Shown here one piece after another: positions 15,055-24,135 of a stretch of DNA of 64,000 nucleotides; position 1 is the first letter of the stretch, and each line of letters opens with the position of its first letter. The notes under the pieces were generated by a model, which saw only the letters and a list, made by a program, of their open reading frames with translations, had not been told where the DNA came from and did no database searches. Source of the stretch: a virus; the IMG/VR virus record IMGVR_UViG_3300047552_000676, positions 1 to 64,000 of that record. The stretch is one strand, 5' to 3'. The position numbers were made by a program, and so were the translations under genes.

Positions 15055-17151
15055 CTACCGCTCACCCCTTAAAACGTTTGTATTCTTAGAAATACGATCC
15101 GCTTGAGAGCTAGGCGCATCTCCGCCGTCTAGAACTTCACGTGCTATCTCTGTAGCTTGCTCCCCTAGCTTGTCCGCTAAGTCCTTCTTCATCTTTTCAT
15201 CGCGAAGTTCAACTAGCTGGTCTTCAGCTTCGTTTTGCTTTTCAGCTCGTTCGAGCAAATCGTCTTCAGAAGTTGGTTCGGGCTCCATAGCTTCCATGTC
15301 ACCGGCACCTTCGTCTGGCAGGCTACCGTCATCTGGTGTTTCACCATCCATACCCTCTTCTGCCGAAGGCTCCATAGAGGGATCCATGCCGGGGTCTTCA
15401 GTAGTTTCTGCGTCGGGTTCTAGAGACTCATCCACCGGTTCATCTTCTGCTGACTCGATTTGGATTTCCTCCATCACAGGGGCCCAGGTGTCACCTGAGT
15501 TCAACGGTGTGGTGTTAGGAGCGCGTGGCTCTGTTACCGAGTTAGATTCAATGCCTGATTCCTTACCTGGAACCCTTCTCTCTAAAAACAACGGCAACGG
15601 CAAGCCATAATGCTCGAAGAATTCGATCTGTGCGGTAGGGTCTATGTACGAGCCTAGTGCAGTCATGGGGGTGACTGTCTGCTCACCCTCACTCGACCTG
15701 CGCACATGGTTGAGCGCCTTGCCTACTTCAGTTGCCGCTTGCTTTAGATAAGCTAGGGCTTCCTTAGCCGACTCCATAGTTTTCTTTTTCTTAAAGATGT
15801 TTTCCAACTGAGCGCGGAAAATCTTCGTTCCATGGTAAGTACGTAGCTTATGAACTGGCACATTTGCGCCAAGCTTCCTGAAGTACTTGAGGACGGCCCC
15901 ATACGGAATGATCTTTCCCCCCGTACTGCTTTCGTAGGTGAAGAGGGGGTCTGTTGGTCGCTTACCCTCTGCCAACATACCAACTAGCTTAACGATCATC
16001 TTGCTTACCGGATCAGTGCCCTTCATTTCGTGCTTGGTAAGCACCTGATCCTTACCCAGATACTTGAGGCGGAATCCATTCTGGATAGCAGTATAGTTCT
16101 TACGAAGAATGGGGCGGAGCCCCGGCTTCGTACCTGAACCAATGCGGGCATTAAACTGGAAGAGTAGCTCCAGCACTAATGCACTTACTGAATCAGGTGA
16201 CGTCGGGTCATATCGCTTTAGTTCTTGTATCCACTTAGCACGTACTTTGTCTACTATAGGGATGAAGTCCTTAACGGCTTCAAACTTCTCCACGTTCTTT
16301 TCACGGTTGGCTTGCTTGGTATAGAAGTAGTTACCACCAGAACCGTCTTTACGGATTGCCTGGAACACGTATTCCTGTGAACCCTTTTCGTAAGAAGGAT
16401 TCATCCGTACCGTCGGAAAGATCGCGGCTTGGGGTACACCGTTAATGACTTCTTCATCTGAGGTATAGAAATTACCTACCGCATCCATATTGCCTGTAAA
16501 GCCAGAAGGCAGCGTGTGTTCGATACCCTTCTTCTTTAAGAACGCGATGAACTTCTCGAAAGATACGGTCTTACCACCAGAAGACCTAACAAAGTTAGCA
16601 AGCGCCAGTTTCCAGATAGTGTTGAACTGCTTCCTTAGACGCAGGTACTCTGTGTATAACTCCGGACTAGCTTCTTTAGCAGCCTTGGCTTCTTCCACAT
16701 CGTCAAAAGCTAACGCCGGCGTACCGGTCATCTTTTTCATGACTTGTCTCAGCTTAACCTTGACAGGGGCTTGGTCATCGACCTCTTTTACGAAATACGT
16801 TCCCATCCAAGATGGGAAAAATGTAGAGGCCGAATATCGTTCGATATTAGCCATGGCTACAGGTGAAGATGTACGCATCCACCGTGTCACTGCTTGCAAC
16901 ACTGCCTTTACGCTGGCTTTGGAGTCAGCGCTCTTCGCGTATTCCAGCAGGAAGGTCCTAAGATCATCCCCAAGCTCGGAGTAGTCCAAATCCCCGCGTA
17001 TGGCATTATCGATCGTAGGCTTCAGCGCAGGTATCTTTGCAAAGAACGGTTTCAAGCCTGGTGATCTAAGAAGAGGGTAGGCCTCTTTTACTGGTTTCCC
17101 TGAGTTGTATAAAATAATCAGGGAGTACAGTGCTAGTAGTAAGTCTTTCAT
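15055..17151 (-). CDS. DNA topoisomerase IB with acidic C-terminal extension
   Basis: A 698-aa product. The catalytic domain has the type IB landmarks in order: FQFNARIGS with Arg336, the FRLKYLGKDQVLTKHEMKG beta hairpin with Lys367, KLRTYHGTKIFRA with Arg437, and the terminal VTPMTALGSYIDP with the likely nucleophile Tyr502, matching the SYIDP motif of viral and bacterial enzymes. It should relax supercoils by a 3-prime phosphotyrosyl intermediate. The N-terminal 300 residues and a strongly acidic tail (about 555-660) are extra compared with the roughly 320-aa poxvirus enzyme. The gene abuts the tail-fibre gene upstream and heads the replication block. Confidence 0.85.
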   Translation of the reverse strand: MKDLLLALYSLIILYNSGKPVKEAYPLLRSPGLKPFFAKIPALKPTIDNAIRGDLDYSELGDDLRTFLLEYAKSADSKASVKAVLQAVTRWMRTSSPVAMANIERYSASTFFPSWMGTYFVKEVDDQAPVKVKLRQVMKKMTGTPALAFDDVEEAKAAKEASPELYTEYLRLRKQFNTIWKLALANFVRSSGGKTVSFEKFIAFLKKKGIEHTLPSGFTGNMDAVGNFYTSDEEVINGVPQAAIFPTVRMNPSYEKGSQEYVFQAIRKDGSGGNYFYTKQANREKNVEKFEAVKDFIPIVDKVRAKWIQELKRYDPTSPDSVSALVLELLFQFNARIGSGTKPGLRPILRKNYTAIQNGFRLKYLGKDQVLTKHEMKGTDPVSKMIVKLVGMLAEGKRPTDPLFTYESSTGGKIIPYGAVLKYFRKLGANVPVHKLRTYHGTKIFRAQLENIFKKKKTMESAKEALAYLKQAATEVGKALNHVRRSSEGEQTVTPMTALGSYIDPTAQIEFFEHYGLPLPLFLERRVPGKESGIESNSVTEPRAPNTTPLNSGDTWAPVMEEIQIESAEDEPVDESLEPDAETTEDPGMDPSMEPSAEEGMDGETPDDGSLPDEGAGDMEAMEPEPTSEDDLLERAEKQNEAEDQLVELRDEKMKKDLADKLGEQATEIAREVLDGGDAPSSQADRISKNTNVLRGER

Positions 17152-19508
17152 TAGTTGTTACCTGATTCTGCTGTTGCTAAAAGCTTGACTTCACGTAGCT
17201 CTCGTATAACGTTGGACACGAGACAGTAAAGAGGGCGTACGATGTTTTCAATCTGCCCTCCGGATGGGGCACCACCTAAGAAAGCACCGATAGCACCAAC
17301 TGCACAGAAATTCTCCATGTTGAAAGGCGGGTCTACTTCAAATTCAGCAAACGCTGAAGCGTTAGGCCCGCCGGTATTCTCAACACCCCGCATACGTAAG
17401 GAGGGGTCACCCAGAGTTCGCCCGTTAGGGGTCACCAGAGTGGAAGACTCATGAGCTCTAAGTCTTAACCCCTTCTCATTGAACTCATGCGCAGCCGTAC
17501 CTCCTGAGTGAACGATAGTAACCACCCAGCTTGCATTCGCATGACCAAACGCGGGGAAAACTACAACGTTCCCATGAGAGTTAACGTCTAGGCTTGGATG
17601 TATAGCAAAGTCACGGACGCCATAGCTAACTGAAAGGTACGGAGCAACACCGTTCGCGAGTACGTCTACGTGCTGGTTTATTACAGTTAAGTTGGCACCC
17701 TTTTTATTACTACCTCCAGTACCATTATCTTCCAGATTTTTGGACGTACCTGTAACTAGCAGACTCGTACCTACTTCCGGATTACCATTGATGAAGGCAG
17801 TCCAGCGTCGCAGATCGATTGGGTCACCTTCGTTATCACCCTCAAGATCGTTGTTTAGTTTGATTCTATTCCAAGGGGTGGAGTAATCTACGATAGTGTT
17901 TTCTTTCGCCTGATACACCCCTGAAAACGTACCACCTGTTCTTTGGAGAACGTTCGTTAAGTCAGGACCAACTGTATCTGCGTTAGGCGTCCAAATCACC
18001 TTGATGTTAGAATACTGAATAGACCACGTACCACCAGGATCGGCGACCTCAGCAAAGAATACGTCAGAAGCTGAGAAATCAAGCACTGCATCCTGGTTGA
18101 CTACAACGTCACCAGTATCCCGAAGGAGATTCCAATCGTAGCCATTGGAAGCCTGTTCGTAGAGTTTGAACCTGGAAGTGTAGACTCCTTCGCGGAACTC
18201 CCGGGTCCAGACTTCTACTTTATATAGAACTCCATCGTTTATACCAAAGGCTGCATTTGCGGCTGTAGATGCGACACCCGTGGTTTTGTATGGACTATCA
18301 GTTCCGGGAAACATAAACCTACGATCCACCGGTGAAGTACCAGGGGATACTTCTTCCATCTGCACAGAAGGTGCAATCCGCGTTGCATCATCTACGGGAG
18401 CTGGTACGCCCCGCGAGAATAAGACGGCTTCCGCTCTAGGCAAATCGGTCACTGCTTCGTATCTAGTTCCAATAACTATATGACCCGTCTCACCTGAACC
18501 AGACCCCTCGAAATACCCTGCTGTCTGCATTTGAAATGTCATGTAGCAGTTACTAGGTCTAGTGTTGTATCCGCCAGTATTGGTAGAGAATTGATACAGT
18601 GTATCACCGTTCTCGTTGACTGGGGAGGCGTTCGTCACAGTAAAATCTGCGATGTTAGTGACCGCAGGATAACCGGCAAATCCGTCACCATTGCGCTGTA
18701 CCGTGCTCAGCTCGTAGATGATAACTAGTTGACCGACGAGCGGTGCTGTGTCTAGAGGTTGCGCGAGTGTGATTGTATCACCGCTGATGCTCTCCACAGA
18801 GCGGACAAACCCACCTTCCACTTGAATTATGAACTTACCTAGTTCACCACTACCCGCCATCGAAAGGCTTTCGAAGAAAGCTGCTGTGATAGTAGTATCT
18901 GTTGAGGCCTCTATCTCAGGGGCACCGATTCGTACATAGTTGACAGGGTTCCATAGCGTAGCATCGTGCTTGGCTAGAAATACAGATTCTTGATAGTCGT
19001 TCGGTTCATGAACGATAGCCAGCGGGACTTCAGGGTGGTCACCAGGGGGCTGCAGAGTCATCAGGGTATCCATTTCCAGGACATCCTGTTCACCTACGTT
19101 GTCGATTTGAAATACTGCTGCGCCCTGTTCCAGCTTGATAAGAACCTTGATGCGTAGGATGTTTGCGTAACCGCTCAGCGTAGAAGGCAACTTGGTTCTA
19201 GTAGTTCCAAATGAGAACCTTCCGAACATCGTGTTGTCTTCCATAAACAACCCGATTTCACCATAATCAAAAGGCCCCGCTTCCGCAGGAACCTCTAGAT
19301 TTACCTGGACAGTATCCGTAGCATAGTAGTTATAAGATACGGCTGTTCCAGTATAAACCGTATCACCAATGATGTCGGTGTCTGTAGCTTGTGCTGGAGT
19401 GGCAAAATCATTACCCAGCTTGAACTGAGTGATGTGAATGTAGGGGCCGGTAGGGGTGGCAACAGAAGCCGCTGCTAAACCCGCATTAGTGATGACTAGG
19501 TTGCTCAT
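17151..19508 (-). CDS. tail fibre protein with tail-collar N-terminal domain
   Basis: 785 aa. The first 135 residues match the phage tail-collar fibre N-terminal domain (LVITNAGLAA, then FDYGEIGLFMEDN), which attaches fibres to the baseplate. The central part (about 360-510) has a beta-sandwich look reminiscent of LamG or lectin modules (VEVWTREFREGVYTSRFKLYE), possibly sugar binding. The last 150 residues are Gly-rich. The gene overlaps the tail protein I-like gene by 4 bp, following the common J - I - fibre order. It is likely a receptor-binding or adhesion component. Confidence 0.82.
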   Translation of the reverse strand: MSNLVITNAGLAAASVATPTGPYIHITQFKLGNDFATPAQATDTDIIGDTVYTGTAVSYNYYATDTVQVNLEVPAEAGPFDYGEIGLFMEDNTMFGRFSFGTTRTKLPSTLSGYANILRIKVLIKLEQGAAVFQIDNVGEQDVLEMDTLMTLQPPGDHPEVPLAIVHEPNDYQESVFLAKHDATLWNPVNYVRIGAPEIEASTDTTITAAFFESLSMAGSGELGKFIIQVEGGFVRSVESISGDTITLAQPLDTAPLVGQLVIIYELSTVQRNGDGFAGYPAVTNIADFTVTNASPVNENGDTLYQFSTNTGGYNTRPSNCYMTFQMQTAGYFEGSGSGETGHIVIGTRYEAVTDLPRAEAVLFSRGVPAPVDDATRIAPSVQMEEVSPGTSPVDRRFMFPGTDSPYKTTGVASTAANAAFGINDGVLYKVEVWTREFREGVYTSRFKLYEQASNGYDWNLLRDTGDVVVNQDAVLDFSASDVFFAEVADPGGTWSIQYSNIKVIWTPNADTVGPDLTNVLQRTGGTFSGVYQAKENTIVDYSTPWNRIKLNNDLEGDNEGDPIDLRRWTAFINGNPEVGTSLLVTGTSKNLEDNGTGGSNKKGANLTVINQHVDVLANGVAPYLSVSYGVRDFAIHPSLDVNSHGNVVVFPAFGHANASWVVTIVHSGGTAAHEFNEKGLRLRAHESSTLVTPNGRTLGDPSLRMRGVENTGGPNASAFAEFEVDPPFNMENFCAVGAIGAFLGGAPSGGQIENIVRPLYCLVSNVIRELREVKLLATAESGNN

Positions 19509-20275
19509 GTGTTATGATCCGTTGGAATGCGTACGATGGTAGTGAATCCACCACCTTGACCACGCGCTGGCGTCAGGTCTTCTGCGCCTAGACTAAAATT
19601 GGCTACGGTATCGCAGTCAAAGAATATAGGGGCAATCCCAATGTCTAGCTGAGAGTCTAGATCAACTGCTTGTACGATGTAATAGAACACTAGAACATAG
19701 TTGGCGATGGCTTCAAAGAAGCTAGCAAACACTAGAACGTCTATATTTGGATTCATAGCTTCTAGGTTGTATTCTACGCGAGTATGTGTAGTTGGATACC
19801 ACGTACCACCTTCATAGATTGGAGTCCCAATAGCAGGGTCTCCCTCGTCGTAGAAATCAACATAGTCTTCTGTCCATAGCCGAGTCATCGTTACACGGGT
19901 GCCAAGAACTAAAGACACGAAGTCGGCTAGCTGACCTTTCCCTTTAGAATACCAATACTCAGGGAGGTAACGCACCATGCGCTGCAATTCGACAACTGTA
20001 AAGGCGTCTCTATTTCTTAGAGATAGCCCTAGCATACCCAGTTGCTTTATCAGTATGTCTTTGTCAAAACTATCTAGATCAGCGCTTGAAATTAGTTCGT
20101 GATTCTGTTCCTTCTCCGCTGTTGCCGCATTAAGAAGGAACATCTCACGCAGTTTACCCAGCGTATTAGTAGGCTCGTCAACTGTATCTGCAAAAACGTA
20201 GTCGATAGCGTCGCACAAGTCTAGCCACGCTTGCTGACTTACGTAGGAGGGTAAAAGATCTTTACGAGAGGGCAT
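19505..20275 (-). CDS. baseplate/tail protein I-like
   Basis: The 256-aa product lies between baseplate J and the tail fibre, the standard place of tail protein I, which links fibre to baseplate wedge. It starts with MPSRKDLLPSYVSQQAWLDL, and the LLP element followed by a helical segment recalls gpI-type proteins. It overlaps baseplate J by 14 bp. The call rests mainly on order. Confidence 0.55.
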   Translation of the reverse strand: MPSRKDLLPSYVSQQAWLDLCDAIDYVFADTVDEPTNTLGKLREMFLLNAATAEKEQNHELISSADLDSFDKDILIKQLGMLGLSLRNRDAFTVVELQRMVRYLPEYWYSKGKGQLADFVSLVLGTRVTMTRLWTEDYVDFYDEGDPAIGTPIYEGGTWYPTTHTRVEYNLEAMNPNIDVLVFASFFEAIANYVLVFYYIVQAVDLDSQLDIGIAPIFFDCDTVANFSLGAEDLTPARGQGGGFTTIVRIPTDHNT

Positions 20276-22043
20276 TGTTTGTCCTATCCCCCCGCGACGA
20301 ATACTTTTCAGTGATTGTCAGCGTGTCTAGGGTTAGATATTTGACGGACACTGTGTTCTGTGCTGGTGGGACTGCTCCACCTACTACTGTACCATCATCG
20401 TCCCATGTAGTGCCGACTACGTTATTCGCTACCAACTTTAGTGTATTGTCGGCTGGCCCTCTACGATACACATCATAGCTAGTCGCATTGACAACAGGCT
20501 CCCAGGTGACTGTAATAACCGCATCGGGATCAGGGGCAGGGCCTGGGCCAAAATCCGGCTGACTTTCGTACAGAGTGTCGATGTCTACTGTTGCGTATCT
20601 GCGGGTAGTGATGATACCGTCAGATAGATTCGCAGCTATAGCGTAGTAGAAGATACCAGTTTGAATAGTACCCCCCGCATCAAACTCTACTGTAAGAGTT
20701 GGTTCTGGAACAGGTTGCCCACTGATGATTACATCACTAGTTGGATTGCGGATATGAATGTATTCGATACCCTCATCAGCCGCTAACACACTATCAACGA
20801 TATCAGACAGGTACAGATCGTAGTTCAGATACCCTGGTCTAGGTGAAAGCAGGGCCTGCAACGCATTCTCCGCGTTAACCTTTGCTTGCGTAGCACTAGC
20901 CCACTTGAAACAGTAGATGTCTAAGTCCAGCACTACAGGAACTGCAACCGGGTTCTTGACTATAAACTTTGGTGAGTAGGCCGAGTTTTCTTCCATATAC
21001 TGGATGAACTCGTTCTTCATAGCCGGTGTCCAAGGGCTTTCAGTAAGCAGATTAATCTCGATGAGGTTCATCCACTCTAGAGCACTGGGATTCACTTCCC
21101 TTTGTGCAAACGTCCATACATCTACTACTCCTGGGTAGGAGAACGCGAGTGTTGCGTACTGCGACTTTGTTATAGCCGAGTTGAACATTCCAAAAGTAGG
21201 GGCGGCAAAATTCTTGTACAGAAGTGCAGAACGCTCGTTAGCGCCACCTGTTGGATTGGAAGTAAACACCCCTGAAATTTGAGTGTAGTCGTCCGCGGCG
21301 ACGTTCTTACCGAGTGTGTCTAGGCTATTCGCGTCCGCACCCAGAGTAATAACGTAGGTGATCAGTAGCGTCTGATTGGGGTCTGCGATTCCCCCGTACA
21401 CTGCGTCACCGAATTGCACCAGCAGTTTACCTTCAGGATGAGTGGAATCAACAAACCCAAGACGGTCGCGTAAATTCCACAGGCCGCCCGTAGATCTTTC
21501 CAAGGGTGCGTTATCGCGTAGAATTACTACGTCGAGGTCAGAGACCTGAAAGCCTGTTTCCTCCGACGTGAACATCGCAAAAGCCTCGCCAATACCCGGC
21601 ATGGAGTACCTGCGAATAGTACCTTCATACAATGTTACAGAGGCAGGTGTGTCGGCCTCTAAGAAGATAGCTTCCCGATTAAAGAAAGTGCCTCCGCCTC
21701 CAGTGAATTGTGTATACGCGGGGATCGTAGTTGCAAATCCCGCCGAAGTCAGATTGACAGTAGCGCCCGCTGGGAGTTTGCGAGTAAGTCGAACCCCTTG
21801 CATGAAAGTAAGCGCAAAGGACGCTCGATCGGATACTACAGTCTCAGTGAAGCTGTCCTGAAATTTACGCCGGATCTTTGCCTGTGAAGACGCTCCAACA
21901 GCAGCAATCATGTTTAGCAAAGCTCGCCCGGTTTGAGATTGTGTACTGCCGCGCCACGAGTCCTTGGTGTTCAGGTAAGCTTCTAGCTGAATGCGTAGAT
22001 CTTCGTGGTCAGGAAATATATTGGATAGAGTTAGTTCGGCCAT
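20262..22043 (-). CDS. baseplate wedge protein J (T4 gp6-like) with C-terminal Ig/Fn3-like domain
   Basis: 593 aa. The N-terminal two thirds follow the baseplate J pattern: GRALLNMIAAVGASSQAKI, a TxxFMQGVRLTRKLPAGA segment, then FFNREAIFLEAD and a central GKLLVQFGDAVYGG. J proteins form the wedge ring that triggers sheath contraction. Residues about 455-565 form a separate domain ending in ITVTWEPVVNATSYDVYRR, a typical Fn3/Ig-like strand pattern; a similar domain is inserted into the sheath protein of this phage. Possible roles are surface binding or stabilisation. Confidence 0.85.
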   Translation of the reverse strand: MAELTLSNIFPDHEDLRIQLEAYLNTKDSWRGSTQSQTGRALLNMIAAVGASSQAKIRRKFQDSFTETVVSDRASFALTFMQGVRLTRKLPAGATVNLTSAGFATTIPAYTQFTGGGGTFFNREAIFLEADTPASVTLYEGTIRRYSMPGIGEAFAMFTSEETGFQVSDLDVVILRDNAPLERSTGGLWNLRDRLGFVDSTHPEGKLLVQFGDAVYGGIADPNQTLLITYVITLGADANSLDTLGKNVAADDYTQISGVFTSNPTGGANERSALLYKNFAAPTFGMFNSAITKSQYATLAFSYPGVVDVWTFAQREVNPSALEWMNLIEINLLTESPWTPAMKNEFIQYMEENSAYSPKFIVKNPVAVPVVLDLDIYCFKWASATQAKVNAENALQALLSPRPGYLNYDLYLSDIVDSVLAADEGIEYIHIRNPTSDVIISGQPVPEPTLTVEFDAGGTIQTGIFYYAIAANLSDGIITTRRYATVDIDTLYESQPDFGPGPAPDPDAVITVTWEPVVNATSYDVYRRGPADNTLKLVANNVVGTTWDDDGTVVGGAVPPAQNTVSVKYLTLDTLTITEKYSSRGDRTNNALS

Positions 22044-22044
22044 A

Positions 22045-22659
22045 TCAGTTCAGATTGATGATTGCTGCTTGCACATCTATGGTTCCATCCGACGACACAC
22101 TCATATTCCCTTGCGAGTGTACGGTGGTAGATCCGTCTACTGTAACTTGTGCGTTTCCCTGTACCACGACAGTTACGTTACCAACGATTGTGACTGCTAC
22201 GTTACCTTCAGCGTGAATTGTCACGTTACCGTCAGCGTCTATGTCAGAAGTAAACGCGTTATCTTTATGTTTGTATACTGTGTGCCCTGTGGAGCTATCA
22301 GTGTAGAACAAATTTCCAAAGGGGTCCCAACGACCACGTCTATGTGGGTAGTTCTCTAGAAGCTCTGCTGGAACTTCCTTGTTTGCGTCATGTGGATAGC
22401 CTTCGGTTAGACCATATAGGATGTCCCCACCCTGAAGATACACTGCTACTCGCTGGCCGATATCAGGGACATCCACTACAAACGAGCTGTAGACAAGAGG
22501 AGCTACCCAAGGGAAGTTTGCAGGGTCGCCTTCAAACACATTAGGGATCATGACCTTAATGCGTTGCTGTTTATTGGGGTCGTTGTTTACTACAACAATC
22601 CCAGAGAGATACCCATCGTATTTCTCCTGCGCCATACTATGTATACCGACCATTGTCAT
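22045..22659 (-). CDS. baseplate central spike protein (gpV / gp5-like)
   Basis: 204 aa. An OB-fold section (GIVVVNNDPNKQQRIKVMIP, WVAPLVYSS, GQRVAVYLQGGD) is followed by an alternating-residue beta-helix of NVTIHAEGNV type, the hallmark of the trimeric membrane-piercing spike. There is no lysozyme domain, unlike T4 gp5. The gene follows the hub gene with one base between. Three in-frame ATGs occur in the first nine codons, and none has a strong ribosome site, so the exact start is uncertain. Confidence 0.85.
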   Translation of the reverse strand: MTMVGIHSMAQEKYDGYLSGIVVVNNDPNKQQRIKVMIPNVFEGDPANFPWVAPLVYSSFVVDVPDIGQRVAVYLQGGDILYGLTEGYPHDANKEVPAELLENYPHRRGRWDPFGNLFYTDSSTGHTVYKHKDNAFTSDIDADGNVTIHAEGNVAVTIVGNVTVVVQGNAQVTVDGSTTVHSQGNMSVSSDGTIDVQAAIINLN

Positions 22660-22660
22660 A

Positions 22661-23797
22661 TTAAGCTAACGCATCTGCCATTTGGGCATTGGTGGTTTTT
22701 CTTCGAAGGTTTAGTCTCTCGTAGTAGTTGCTACCCTGGACATAGATAGTTCGACTTACTACGTGATAGTCTCCCGAGTGCATCTTTAGATATCCGTCCG
22801 CCCTTTCCATCGTTACATACACTGGATCCAGTACATTAAGATCAGTAGGTTGCGGAGTTAAAACATCTAGACCAGTAGAGAACAAGCTACTAATTCGCTT
22901 GTTCTGATAAGCAGCTTTCAAGTAATCCGCATGGGCATTACCTGGATCGAGAGGACCAAAGGAAACATTTGCTTGCTTGATCAGGCTCTTAACTGTAGCA
23001 CTCATGGAGAGGCTGCCTTCACTGGGCTTCTTTTTAACCTGGATCTCTTTCGTGACTTTATTGAAAGTATCTGAAGAAAGGTTCTGCTCAATGATACGGT
23101 CAGCATACCCTACGAAGTGGTTAGGCGCCCCTGAGGCCACGACGGGTAGGGCGTCTGTGACTAGAAAGAAACCCGGCTTTGGATCTATGTACGAAAACTT
23201 TGCGACCGGCTTCAAAGCCTTTGACAAATCCTTGTAGACTAGTTTGCCATTCAAGTTCAAGGCTGAACGCATGCAGCTTAGCTCCGACAGAAATCCATGC
23301 TCCTTAATAGTATGTACCCATTCGTGATACCGTCTATTTCGGGGCCACCAAGTCTGACTATCTGTCGTGGCATCTCCATCAAATTCCAATCCGCAGATAT
23401 CGGTTATTTGTTTCAAGGCCCCGCTACTAGTCGCGGTTATTGGCTCCGTAGCTGACTCTTGCCAGTAGCGAATGTTGTTGAAATAGCCATCTATCTCGTA
23501 GCTATTTCCGCCCTCGTTTGGTGTTCTTTTGATAGAGTTTGTGCGGAAGTTGTAAACGCGGCTTTCCGGCTGTTCCCCAACTTGTAGGATCACCTGAATC
23601 AGTGCGCCGTCTGTCAGTCTATTCACGGAAGTTAAGACTTCGCTGTTATCTTGTAGAACAAGATGGATCATAGGCACACTGATCTGTACGCCTGAAGACA
23701 TATGCAGGAACCCCAATGAGTTAGTGCGATCGAATGGGAACTCCCAACCGTTTATCAACAGCTTTAGATTTATTCTGCCTTGGATTTCAAAAGACAT
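22661..23797 (-). CDS. baseplate hub protein (gpD / gp27-like)
   Basis: The 378-aa product is upstream of the spike gene, in the usual hub-spike order. The size, beta-rich N-terminus (GRINLKLLINGWEFPFD), an internal LSELSCMRSALNLNGKLVYKD and a C-terminal YHVVSRTIYVQGSNYYERLNLRR agree with late control D-type hub proteins. It would form the ring joining tail tube to spike. Confidence 0.72.
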   Translation of the reverse strand: MSFEIQGRINLKLLINGWEFPFDRTNSLGFLHMSSGVQISVPMIHLVLQDNSEVLTSVNRLTDGALIQVILQVGEQPESRVYNFRTNSIKRTPNEGGNSYEIDGYFNNIRYWQESATEPITATSSGALKQITDICGLEFDGDATTDSQTWWPRNRRYHEWVHTIKEHGFLSELSCMRSALNLNGKLVYKDLSKALKPVAKFSYIDPKPGFFLVTDALPVVASGAPNHFVGYADRIIEQNLSSDTFNKVTKEIQVKKKPSEGSLSMSATVKSLIKQANVSFGPLDPGNAHADYLKAAYQNKRISSLFSTGLDVLTPQPTDLNVLDPVYVTMERADGYLKMHSGDYHVVSRTIYVQGSNYYERLNLRRKTTNAQMADALA

Positions 23798-23799
23798 GA

Positions 23800-24135
23800 C
23801 TACAACCTCAGTGTAACTTGCACATCTTCGTTGGACTCCATATACGCTATCAAAGCCGCTCTCTGTGGGATGCGCAGTTTCAACCCTGGGACAATATCGT
23901 TTACGGAATCGTCGAGACCGTTATAGTCCAGGAGAATATGCCACATAGAAGCGTCACCAAGGTATGTATAAGCAATGCCTGGGAGATTGTAAGCATCCGA
24001 CGCTTTGAGTATGATTTCTTTTTCAACAGGAACGTTAAACCGAACATTCTTAAGCCTATAGCCAAAAACATCTAGGTCCCCACCGTCGGAGGTCAACGGC
24101 ATGTACCTTACTGCATCGAATCTTGCCATAATCAC
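23800..24135 (-). CDS. LysM-like baseplate protein (gp53-like)
   Basis: A 111-aa protein ending in a short LysM-like part: DAYNLPGIAYTYLGDASMWHILLDYNGLDD followed in sequence by NDIVPGLKLRIP, which is the usual end of such repeats. T4 gp53 and related wedge proteins carry this element. It overlaps the neighbouring gene by 4 bp. The start may be the second ATG (MARFD). Confidence 0.7.
   Translation of the reverse strand: MIMARFDAVRYMPLTSDGGDLDVFGYRLKNVRFNVPVEKEIILKASDAYNLPGIAYTYLGDASMWHILLDYNGLDDSVNDIVPGLKLRIPQRAALIAYMESNEDVQVTLRL

Noticed and set aside
15170-15610. Plus-strand Ser-rich frame opposite the topoisomerase tail
   Set aside because: It is the complement of the acidic low-complexity tail.
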